7,200 nucleotides of DNA, taken from the NCBI GenBank assembly GCA_050183765.1, contig JBFXAZ010000186.1, positions 1 through 7,200 on the forward strand, in the 5' to 3' direction. Below are positions 1-7,200 of the stretch, piece by piece. The notes beneath the pieces are model-generated. The model was not told the DNA's origin. It searched no databases and saw only the letters and a list, made by a program, of their open reading frames with translations. The position numbers and the translations under genes are program-made. Numbering within the stretch: the stretch's first letter is position 1; each line of letters opens with the position of its first letter. Origin of the DNA: JAFAZJ01 sp050183765 (lineage in GTDB: Bacteria; Pseudomonadota; Alphaproteobacteria; Reyranellales; Reyranellaceae).

Positions 1-421
1 CGGCGAAGTCGCTGCCCGCCCAGGGCTCGGTCAGGCCGGGCGAGCCGATCAGCTCACCCTTGAGCATGCGCGGCAGCAGGCGCTCGACCATGGACGGATG
101 GGCGTCGCGCGCGAAGCGGGCCATCGAGTTGTGCACGTTGACCAGCGAGAAGGCGAAGGCGAAGTCGTGGCGCGCCACCTCCTCGCAGACCCGCATCTTG
201 CAGGAGAACGACAGCGCCTCGCCGCCGAAGCGCTTCTCCAGCTCGATCAGGTGCAGGCCCTCGGCGCACGCTTGCCGGATCGCGTCGGTGGGATGCTTGC
301 GTTCGTATTCCCACCGCTTGGCGTTGGGCGCCACCACACGCTCGGCGAAGGATCGGGCCTTGGCGATCATCGCGCGCTCGGGCTCGGTCAGGGCGGCGTC
401 GAATTCTTCGGTCAGGGTCAT
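1..421 (-). CDS. Acyl-CoA dehydrogenase, N-terminal part (runs off the left edge)
   Basis: Translating the minus strand from the ATG at 421-419 gives 140 residues (MTLTEEFDAALTEPERAMIA...) with no stop before the window edge. The family consists of FAD-dependent enzymes that introduce an alpha,beta double bond into acyl-CoA thioesters in fatty-acid, amino-acid or related catabolism. The visible part fits the all-alpha N-terminal domain: an early helix with RSFAERVVAP, then a FGG turn near residue 70. The signature LTEPWAGSD, near residues 130-138, lies in the flavin and substrate binding region. Typical members have about 380-400 residues, so roughly a third is present. The start was chosen because the reading continues cleanly from this ATG, although no strong Shine-Dalgarno precedes it. 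The gene diverges from the hydrolase and urease genes and is probably unrelated to them. Substrate chain length cannot be judged from this fragment. Confidence 0.9.
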   Translation of the reverse strand, partial: MTLTEEFDAALTEPERAMIAKARSFAERVVAPNAKRWEYERKHPTDAIRQACAEGLHLIELEKRFGGEALSFSCKMRVCEEVARHDFAFAFSLVNVHNSMARFARDAHPSMVERLLPRMLKGELIGSPGLTEPWAGSDFA

Positions 422-491
422 GCGGCGGACGCTAGCAGTGGCGCGCGCGACGCGGCAAGGTAAGCCCCGCGCGGTACCGGGGAGGCACTCG
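422..491. promoter_or_regulatory. Divergent intergenic region, presumed to hold both promoters
   Basis: This 70-bp stretch separates the minus-strand acyl-CoA dehydrogenase from the plus-strand hydrolase and urease genes, so promoters for both directions would be expected here or just inside the flanking genes. I see no convincing -35/-10 pair and no sigma-54 type GG-N10-GC element. The right end carries a GGAGG at 481-485, six bases before the ATG at 492, which is a good ribosome binding site for the hydrolase. The assignment as regulatory is by position only. Confidence 0.3.
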
Positions 492-1352
492 ATGCGCGGA
501 ACGCTGTGGGCATTGCTGCTGCTGCCAGCGCTCGCGGGCGGCGCCGCGGCGCAGGGCCTGGGCCCGCAGGGCGGCGAGATCGGCGCCGATCGCGAGCAGG
601 TCTGGAGGATCCCCAGCGCCGATGCCAGGCGGCCGATGCTGACGACCCTGTTCCGGCCGCCGGGCGAGCAGCCGCGGCCGCTCGTCGTGATCAACCACGG
701 CTCTCCGGTCAGCGGACGCGAGCAGATGCCTCGCCAGCGCTACGCTACCGCCTCGTCGTGGTTCGTGAAGCAGGGCTATGTCGTGGTCGTGCCTTTGCGC
801 CGCGGCTATGGCGAGACCGGCGGCCGCTGGAACGAGAGCTACGGCCGCTGCGACGTCGGCGACTACTACGGCGCGGGCATCGAGGCGGCGAAGGATGTGA
901 ACGCCGCGGTCCAGTTCATGCGCCGGCAGCCCTTCGTGCGCCCGGACCGGACGTTGATCGTCGGGCAGTCTGCCGGCGGCTGGGCGACGGTGGCATATTC
1001 GGCGGCCAATCCGGCAGGCGTGCCCGCGATGGTGAATTTCGCCGGCGGTCGCGGCGGGCGGAACCAGAACATTCCCAACAACAACTGCGCGCCGCATAAG
1101 CTCATCGAGGCCGCGGGAACGTTCGGCCGCACCGCGCGCGTGCCCACCCTATGGATCTATACGCAGAATGATTCGTTCTTCGATCCCCAGCTCAGCCGCG
1201 GCATGGCCGATGCCTACAAGGCCGCGGGCGGCAATGCCGACTATCGCCTGTTGCCGGCCTTCGGCAAGGATGGCCACGGTCTGTTTGCCGCCGCCGGCGG
1301 CCCTGCGGCATGGTCGCCGCTGGTGCAGCGCTTTATTGCCCCCTACCGTTGA
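492..1352 (+). CDS. Exported alpha/beta hydrolase, dienelactone-hydrolase-like
   Basis: The protein has 286 residues. The start at 492 is preceded by GGAGG with a six-base spacer and begins directly with a Sec-type signal peptide: MRGTLWALLLLPALAGGAAAQ, with likely cleavage near AAA-Q at residues 18-21. The open frame extends further upstream, but that part lies antisense to the dehydrogenase and is not coding. The mature part has an alpha/beta-hydrolase layout: an oxyanion-region NHG at 68-70, the nucleophile elbow GQSAGG with Ser160, an acid candidate at Asp227 or Asp231 (QNDSFFDP), and a catalytic His262 in GKDGHG. Family members hydrolyse esters, lactones or peptides; the substrate here is unknown. 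Two cysteines (120 and 199) could form a disulfide in the periplasm. The stop lies 18 bp before ureD, so co-transcription with urease is plausible, but a functional link is inference. Confidence 0.85.
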   Translation: MRGTLWALLLLPALAGGAAAQGLGPQGGEIGADREQVWRIPSADARRPMLTTLFRPPGEQPRPLVVINHGSPVSGREQMPRQRYATASSWFVKQGYVVVVPLRRGYGETGGRWNESYGRCDVGDYYGAGIEAAKDVNAAVQFMRRQPFVRPDRTLIVGQSAGGWATVAYSAANPAGVPAMVNFAGGRGGRNQNIPNNNCAPHKLIEAAGTFGRTARVPTLWIYTQNDSFFDPQLSRGMADAYKAAGGNADYRLLPAFGKDGHGLFAAAGGPAAWSPLVQRFIAPYR

Positions 1353-1370
1353 TCTGCACCGTCTGGCGGC

Positions 1371-2213
1371 ATGATGCCCAAGAAGTCGCCAGAAACGCGA
1401 TTGCAGCGTGGCGACGGTGGGGCCGAAATACGCTTCGCGCGCCGCACCGACGGCGTGACGGCGCTGGCGCATTTGTGGCAGTCCGATCCCTGCCGCGTGC
1501 TGTTCCCGCGGCCCGAAGCCGACGAGCCGACTCAGGCGGTGATCGTTACCACGTCCGGCGGGTTGACCGACGGCGATCGCGTGCGCCTGGCCGTCGAGGT
1601 CGACGGCGGCATCGCGACAGTGACGACGCAGGCGGCGGAGAAGATCTATCGCGCGGCGCGCGCGGCCGAGCAGCCGGCGCGGATCGAAAGCACCCTGCGC
1701 GTCGGGGCGGGCGCGACGCTGGAGTGGCTGCCGCAGGAGACCATCGTGTTCGACGGCGCGCGGCTGCGGCGGCGGGTCGAGGCCGATCTCGCCGACGATG
1801 CGCGGCTGCTGGCCTGCGAAATGGTCGTGTTGGGCCGCAGCGCGAGCGGCGAGCAGTTCCAGCGCGGCGCCGTCCATGACGGCTGGCGGCTGCGGCGGGC
1901 CGGCAAGCTGGTATGGGCCGACGCGCTGGCGCTCGATGGCGCACCGCCCGCTGTCGCGGGATTTGCCGGCGCGACGGCGCTGGCGACCGGCATTTTCGTC
2001 GCGCCGGAGGCGGCGCGCTGGTTGGAGGCAGGCCGCGAAGTCGTCGAGCCGTGCGCGGCGCGGGCCGGCGTGACGGTGGTCAACGGCGTGCTGCTGGCGC
2101 GTTTCCTGGGCGAGCCGCTGGCGGTGCGGCGCGGCCTGATGGACTGGCTGGCCTTCATGCGGCAGGAGGCGCTGGGCGGGCCTCGCCGGTTGCCGCGCGT
2201 ATGGCATGTGTGA
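1371..2213 (+). CDS. ureD: Urease accessory protein UreD (UreH)
   Basis: The 280-residue protein matches the UreD family in length and order of motifs. Near the N-terminus it has FARRTDGVTALAHLWQSDP, then VLFPRP, then the conserved stretch VIVTTSGGLTDGDRV (about 58-72), TQAAEKIYRA (about 87-96) and LEWLPQETIVFDGA (about 116-129). UreD is the scaffold that binds apo-urease and, together with UreF and UreG, forms the complex through which nickel reaches the active site. Two ATG codons stand in tandem at 1371 and 1374; neither has a strong ribosome binding site, so the exact start is open by one codon. It is the first urease gene in the window, the usual position in ureDABCEFG clusters. It follows the exported hydrolase by only 18 bp. 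No damage is visible. Confidence 0.95.
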   Translation: MMPKKSPETRLQRGDGGAEIRFARRTDGVTALAHLWQSDPCRVLFPRPEADEPTQAVIVTTSGGLTDGDRVRLAVEVDGGIATVTTQAAEKIYRAARAAEQPARIESTLRVGAGATLEWLPQETIVFDGARLRRRVEADLADDARLLACEMVVLGRSASGEQFQRGAVHDGWRLRRAGKLVWADALALDGAPPAVAGFAGATALATGIFVAPEAARWLEAGREVVEPCAARAGVTVVNGVLLARFLGEPLAVRRGLMDWLAFMRQEALGGPRRLPRVWHV

Positions 2214-2237
2214 TGCACTGATCCGGGCGATGAGGCT

Positions 2238-2246
2238 GGGGAGGGG
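2238..2246 (+). promoter_or_regulatory. Strong ribosome binding site deciding the GTG start of ureA
   Basis: The run GGGGAGGGG lies two bases before the GTG at 2249, with its GGAGG core (2240-2244) four bases away. It is the most purine-rich Shine-Dalgarno candidate in the window and supports the GTG as the ureA start, since no ATG lies at the family's usual start position. A strong site here fits the need for abundant structural subunits compared with the accessory proteins. Confidence 0.7.
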
Positions 2247-2248
2247 TC

Positions 2249-2551
2249 GTGAACCTGACACCGCGCGAGAAGGACAAGCTGCTCGTGGCGATGGCCGCGA
2301 TCGTCGCCCGCCGCCGCCTCGAGCGCGGCGTGAAGCTCAATCATCCCGAGGCAGTGGCGCTGATCACCGACTACGTGGTCGAGGGTGCGCGCGATGGGCG
2401 CACGGTGGCCGACCTGATGCGCGACGGCGCTACGGTGATCACGCGCGACCAGGTCATGGACGGCATCGCCGACATGATCCACGAGATCCAGGTCGAGGCG
2501 ACTTTTCCCGACGGCACCAAGCTGGTGACCGTGCATAACCCGATCCGCTGA
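2249..2551 (+). CDS. ureA: Urease gamma subunit UreA
   Basis: This is a 100-residue protein of exactly the usual length for a free gamma subunit. It begins MNLTPREKDKLLVAMAAIVA and contains the family landmarks RRRLERGVKLNHPEAVALI (about 21-39), a YVVEGARDG segment and an end in PDGTKLVTVHNPIR. Gamma is the small structural subunit packing against alpha and beta in the (alpha-beta-gamma)3 enzyme of bacteria; it carries no catalytic residues. The start is GTG, supported by the strong Shine-Dalgarno just upstream. The stop at 2549-2551 is followed after nine bases by the ATG of the ureB-ureC fusion, so the two are almost certainly co-translated. Gamma stays a separate gene although beta and alpha are fused next door, the reverse of the gamma-beta fusion seen in Helicobacter UreA. 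Confidence 0.97.
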   Translation: MNLTPREKDKLLVAMAAIVARRRLERGVKLNHPEAVALITDYVVEGARDGRTVADLMRDGATVITRDQVMDGIADMIHEIQVEATFPDGTKLVTVHNPIR

Positions 2552-2560
2552 GGCCGCGCC

Positions 2561-4612
<2,052 letters not shown>

Positions 4613-4620
4613 GGCCGGCG

Positions 4621-5751
4621 GTGTCGATCCATCGCCGCACGATCCTGGCCGGCGGCGCGGCCACGATGATGGGCGCGGGCCGGGCGGCCGCGCAGGCGGC
4701 TGCCGTGGAGCCCAGCGAGGCCGAGCGTGCGGCAATGGACGGCGTCGCCGCGGCGGTGATGCGCCAGTTCAACATTCCCGGCCTGTCGATCGCGATCGCC
4801 GCCGGCGGCAAGGAGGTCTTCGCCCAGGGCTACGGCGACGCCGACCGGGAGGCCGGCGAGAAGGTGACGCCCAGGAGCCTGTTCCGCATCGCCAGCCTCA
4901 GCAAGCCGATCACCGCGGTGGCGACCTTCACCCTCGTCGAGCGGCGCAAGCTCGCGCTGACCGAGCGCGTCTTCGGGCGCGGCACGGTGCTCGACGTCGA
5001 GTACGGCGAAAGCTTCCCGCGCTTCGTCAACCAGATCAGCGTCGAGCACCTGCTGACGCACACCGCCGGCGGCTGGCCCAACGACAAGACCGATCCGATG
5101 TTCGGCCAGGCGGGCAAGAGCCAGAAGCAGCTGATCACCTGGGTGCTGGCCAACCAGCCGCCGAAGAACCCGCCGGGCAACATCTACGCCTACTCGAACT
5201 TCGGCTATTGCGTGCTGGGCCGGATCATCGAGAAGGCGTCGGGCGACAGCTACCAGGGCTTCGTGCGCGACCAGGTGCTGAAGCGCTGCGGCATCGAGGC
5301 GATGCGCATCGCCGGCAACAGGAAGGAAGATCGCGTGCCGGGCGAGGTCGTGTACTACGACGATGCCGAGAGCCCCTACGCGATCGATGTCGCGCGCATG
5401 GATTCGCATGGCGGCTGGATCGCCACGGCGAGCGACCTGGTGCGCTTCCTGACGCATGTCGACGGCTTCGCCACGGCGCCCGACATCCTGCGGCCCGACA
5501 CGATTCGCCTGATGACCACGCCGCAGAGGATCCATCGCGGCTACGCGATGGGATGGTCGGTGAACCAGAACCACAATTGGTGGCACACTGGCAGCCTGCC
5601 GGGCAGCACGACGCTGATGGTGCGCACGGCGCGCGGCCTGTGCTGGGCGGCGCTGACCAACGGACGCGGCAAGGGCGCCGGCGACTACGGCGAGGCGCTC
5701 GATCGCATGATGTGGGACATCGTGCGCAAGGTGCCGGCGTGGAAGGCATGA
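4621..5751 (+). CDS. Tat-exported serine hydrolase, beta-lactamase class C / penicillin-binding-protein-like family
   Basis: The protein has 376 residues. The GTG start lies eight bases after the ureBC stop, with GAGG at 4611-4614 as ribosome binding site, and yields a twin-arginine type leader: MSIHRRTILAGG, a hydrophobic stretch, then AAAQA near residue 25. The mature part has all three family motifs in order: SxxK as Ser92-Leu-Ser-Lys95 (nucleophile and general base), the Y-x-N motif as Tyr191-Ser-Asn193, and the His322-Thr-Gly324 triad where other members have KTG or HxG. The family holds class C beta-lactamases, D-aminopeptidases, esterases and amidases; HTG rather than KTG points away from a classical AmpC lactamase towards an esterase or peptidase, but the substrate is unknown. 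It ends in an ATGA overlap with ureE, so it is built into the urease transcript. It is not a known urease accessory protein. Confidence 0.9.
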   Translation: MSIHRRTILAGGAATMMGAGRAAAQAAAVEPSEAERAAMDGVAAAVMRQFNIPGLSIAIAAGGKEVFAQGYGDADREAGEKVTPRSLFRIASLSKPITAVATFTLVERRKLALTERVFGRGTVLDVEYGESFPRFVNQISVEHLLTHTAGGWPNDKTDPMFGQAGKSQKQLITWVLANQPPKNPPGNIYAYSNFGYCVLGRIIEKASGDSYQGFVRDQVLKRCGIEAMRIAGNRKEDRVPGEVVYYDDAESPYAIDVARMDSHGGWIATASDLVRFLTHVDGFATAPDILRPDTIRLMTTPQRIHRGYAMGWSVNQNHNWWHTGSLPGSTTLMVRTARGLCWAALTNGRGKGAGDYGEALDRMMWDIVRKVPAWKA

Positions 5752-6248
5752 GCATGCGTCGCGCCGCGCGGGTGGTCCCGCAGGGCGCCTGGCCGCAGGC
5801 CGAGCGCACCGATTGCATCACGCTGATTTACGACGACCGCTATCGCCGGCGCCTGCGCCTGCTGGGCGACGGCGGCACCGATTTCCTGCTCGACCTGCCG
5901 GAACCGGTGGTGCTGCACGACGGTGACGGACTGGCGCTCGACGACGGAGGCTATGTGATGGTGAAGGCCGCCGACGAGACCCTGATCGAAGTACGCGCCG
6001 GGGATCCGGCGCTGTTCGTGCGCCTGGCCTGGCACCTCGGCAACCGTCACCTGCCGGCGCAGATCGAAGCCGACCGCATCCTGATCCGCGACGATCACGT
6101 CATCGTCGACATGCTCAAGGGCCTGGGCGCCGAGGTCCGCGCGGTGTCGGCGCCGTTCAATCCCGAAGGCGGCGCCTACGGCCAGCACAATCACGACCAC
6201 CGCCACCCGCACGCGCACGGTGCAAGCGGCCGCCACGGCCATGACTGA
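5748..6248 (+). CDS. ureE: Urease accessory protein UreE, nickel metallochaperone with His-rich tail
   Basis: The protein has 166 residues. The ATG at 5748 overlaps the TGA of the preceding hydrolase (ATGA), and a second in-frame ATG lies at 5754. Residues 1-75 form the N-terminal UreE domain (LIYDDRYRRRLRL, FLLDLPEPVVLHDGD, LALDDGGYVMV). Residues 76-145 form the metal-binding domain with WHLGNRH at 95-101, placing a histidine at 96, the position of the conserved nickel ligand in the Klebsiella protein. The end is a histidine-rich tail with eight histidines between 147 and 165, of the kind that binds additional nickel in several UreE proteins. UreE is a cytoplasmic dimer that collects Ni(II) and passes it to UreG and the UreD-UreF complex. 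The stop codon overlaps the start of ureF. Confidence 0.95.
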   Translation: MSMRRAARVVPQGAWPQAERTDCITLIYDDRYRRRLRLLGDGGTDFLLDLPEPVVLHDGDGLALDDGGYVMVKAADETLIEVRAGDPALFVRLAWHLGNRHLPAQIEADRILIRDDHVIVDMLKGLGAEVRAVSAPFNPEGGAYGQHNHDHRHPHAHGASGRHGHD

Positions 6249-7107
6249 GCAGGATGCCTTTTGCCCTTCTCCCCGCGAAGGCGGGGAGAAGGTGCCGAGC
6301 GCCAGCGAGGCGGATGAGGGGCTTCCTCGTGCAACGCCCCGACCTGGTGCTGTCGAGGCACCGCAAAGCCCCTCATCCGCCCTTCGGGCACCTTCTCCCC
6401 GCCTGCGCGGGGAGAAGGAACTGACCGACGGCGCGGCGCTCTATCGTCTGCTGGCCTGGCTGTCGCCCGCCTATCCGATCGGCGCGTTCAGCTACAGCCA
6501 CGGGCTGGAGTATGCGATCGAGGAGGGCCTCGTGCGCGATCGCGAGTCGTTGCGCGCATGGATCGCCGGCGTGCTCGCCAATGGCGCCGGGCGTGTCGAC
6601 GGCGCCCTGTTCGCGCAGGCATGGCGCGCGGCCGATGCCGGCGACGATGCCGCGCTCGATGCGGTGGCCGAACTGGCGGCGGCGTGGCGGGGCACAGCGG
6701 AGATGGCGCTGGAGTCGCGGCAGCAGGGCACGTCCTTCGCCATGATCACGAGGACGGCCTGGCCGGATGCGCGGCTCGATGCCGCGCTGGAGCGGCACGG
6801 CGGCGAGATCGCACTGCCTGTCTCGGTCGCCGTCGCGGCGGCCTGGCATGGCATCGCGCTCTCGGCCGCACTGACCGGCTATCTGCATGCCTTCGCCGCC
6901 AACCTCGTGTCGGCGGCGGTCCGCGCGATCCCGCTGGGCCAGACCGACGGCCAGCGCGCGCTGGCGGCGCTGGAGGCCGACGTGGCAGAGGCTTCGTCCC
7001 GAGCCATGGCCGTTCGGTCGCTCGACGAGGTGGGCGGCGCGGCGCCTCTTGTCGACTGGTGCTCGATACGCCATGAGACGCAATACACGAGGTTGTTCAG
7101 GTCATGA
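6241..7107 (+). CDS. ureF: Urease accessory protein UreF with a repeat-derived N-terminal extension
   Basis: Read from the ATG at 6241, which overlaps the ureE stop by eight bases, the protein has 288 residues, about 60 more than usual for UreF. The family-like part starts at residue 61 (LTDGAALYRLLAWLSP) and includes the hallmark PIGAFSYSHGLE at 79-90. The conserved C-terminal segment, DWCSIRHETQYTRLFRS, is intact. UreF binds UreD and recruits UreG for GTP-dependent nickel insertion into urease. Residues 9-60 are encoded by a palindromic repeat and are rich in Pro, Ser, Arg, Glu and Gly; they resemble no domain I know and are probably disordered. Possible downstream starts are a GTG at 6292 and a CTG at 6421; the CTG would give a 228-residue protein of normal length. 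The ATG is preferred because of the coupling with ureE. The last bases overlap ureG (ATGA). Confidence 0.92.
   Translation: MTEQDAFCPSPREGGEKVPSASEADEGLPRATPRPGAVEAPQSPSSALRAPSPRLRGEKELTDGAALYRLLAWLSPAYPIGAFSYSHGLEYAIEEGLVRDRESLRAWIAGVLANGAGRVDGALFAQAWRAADAGDDAALDAVAELAAAWRGTAEMALESRQQGTSFAMITRTAWPDARLDAALERHGGEIALPVSVAVAAAWHGIALSAALTGYLHAFAANLVSAAVRAIPLGQTDGQRALAALEADVAEASSRAMAVRSLDEVGGAAPLVDWCSIRHETQYTRLFRS
6265..6418. repeat. Palindromic repeat (REP/MITE-like) inserted in the 5' end of ureF
   Basis: The 154-bp element has two identical terminal hairpin sequences: a 12-bp stem (CCTTCTCCCCGC with its complement) and a four-base loop, at 6265-6292 (loop GAAG) and 6391-6418 (loop CTGC). Inside these, 6310-6324 is the exact reverse complement of 6366-6380 (15 bp), and 6281-6296 is the reverse complement of 6387-6402 (16 bp). 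The whole could thus fold into one long imperfect hairpin around a centre of about 41 bp (6325-6365). There is no transposase and no clear target-site duplication at the edges. The look (CCTTCTCCCC...GGGGAGAAGG next to GGATGAGGGG) is that of short intergenic palindromes common in alphaproteobacteria, a judgement from memory. Here it lies inside a gene and is read through without a stop. Confidence 0.9.
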
Positions 7108-7200
7108 TCGGCAACGGACCATTGCGCGTGGGCATCGGCGGCCCAGTGGGATCGGGCAAGACGGCGCTGGTCGAGCGCCTGTGCAAGCGCATGCGCGAGG
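7104..7200 (+). CDS. ureG: Urease accessory GTPase UreG, N-terminal fragment (runs off the right edge)
   Basis: The ATG at 7104 overlaps the ureF stop in an ATGA. The 32 visible residues, MIGNGPLRVGIGGPVGSGKT and onward to KRMRE, contain the Walker A P-loop GPVGSGKT at about 13-20, as in UreG and the related hydrogenase GTPase HypB. UreG is a SIMIBI-class GTPase of about 200 residues that dimerises with nickel and GTP and drives metal insertion through UreF and UreD. The position directly after ureF makes UreG rather than HypB the clear choice. UreG proteins often carry extra N-terminal histidines; none is seen in this start. The rest lies beyond the window. Confidence 0.95.
   Translation, partial: MIGNGPLRVGIGGPVGSGKTALVERLCKRMRE

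Noticed and set aside
60..491. Upstream extension of the exported hydrolase frame to an ATG at 60
   Set aside because: It lies antisense to the acyl-CoA dehydrogenase, and the signal peptide with a good ribosome binding site begins at 492.
6265..6292. Hairpin considered as a transcription terminator between ureE and ureF
   Set aside because: No T-run follows, the same hairpin recurs at 6391-6418, and both belong to a larger inverted repeat; ureF and ureG continue directly downstream.
6265..6418. Palindromic repeats considered as a CRISPR array or an insertion sequence
   Set aside because: There are only two copies, in inverted arrangement, with no regular spacers, no cas genes and no transposase.

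Overview
The window is strongly G+C-rich and densely coding. It reads as part of a high-GC proteobacterial chromosome, most likely an alphaproteobacterium. This rests on the style of the urease operon and on a short palindromic repeat of a kind I associate with alphaproteobacterial genomes. The genus cannot be fixed from the sequence alone.

Layout. An acyl-CoA dehydrogenase gene runs off the left edge on the minus strand (1-421). A 70-bp divergent intergenic region follows (422-491). Everything after it is on the plus strand and tightly packed: an exported alpha/beta hydrolase (492-1352), ureD (1371-2213), ureA (2249-2551), a fused ureB-ureC gene (2561-4612), a predicted Tat-exported serine hydrolase of the beta-lactamase class C family (4621-5751), ureE (5748-6248), ureF (6241-7107) and the first 97 bases of ureG (7104-7200). 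No stretch longer than 70 bp lacks a gene.

How the genes work together. UreA and the UreB-UreC fusion form the nickel urease, which splits urea into ammonia and carbamate. UreD, UreF and UreG form the maturation complex that inserts nickel, and UreE delivers the metal. Gaps are short, and three junctions overlap (5748-5751, 6241-6248, 7104-7107), so one transcript with translational coupling is likely from ureD, perhaps from the upstream hydrolase, through ureG.

Three things are out of the ordinary. First, the beta and alpha urease subunits are one polypeptide joined by a short linker, with gamma still separate. Second, a non-urease exported hydrolase sits in the middle of the operon. Third, a 154-bp palindromic repeat lies inside the 5' end of ureF, is read through in frame, and adds about 60 residues to the UreF N-terminus. 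Otherwise this is a conventional and apparently intact urease operon; I did not find a wholly new system.
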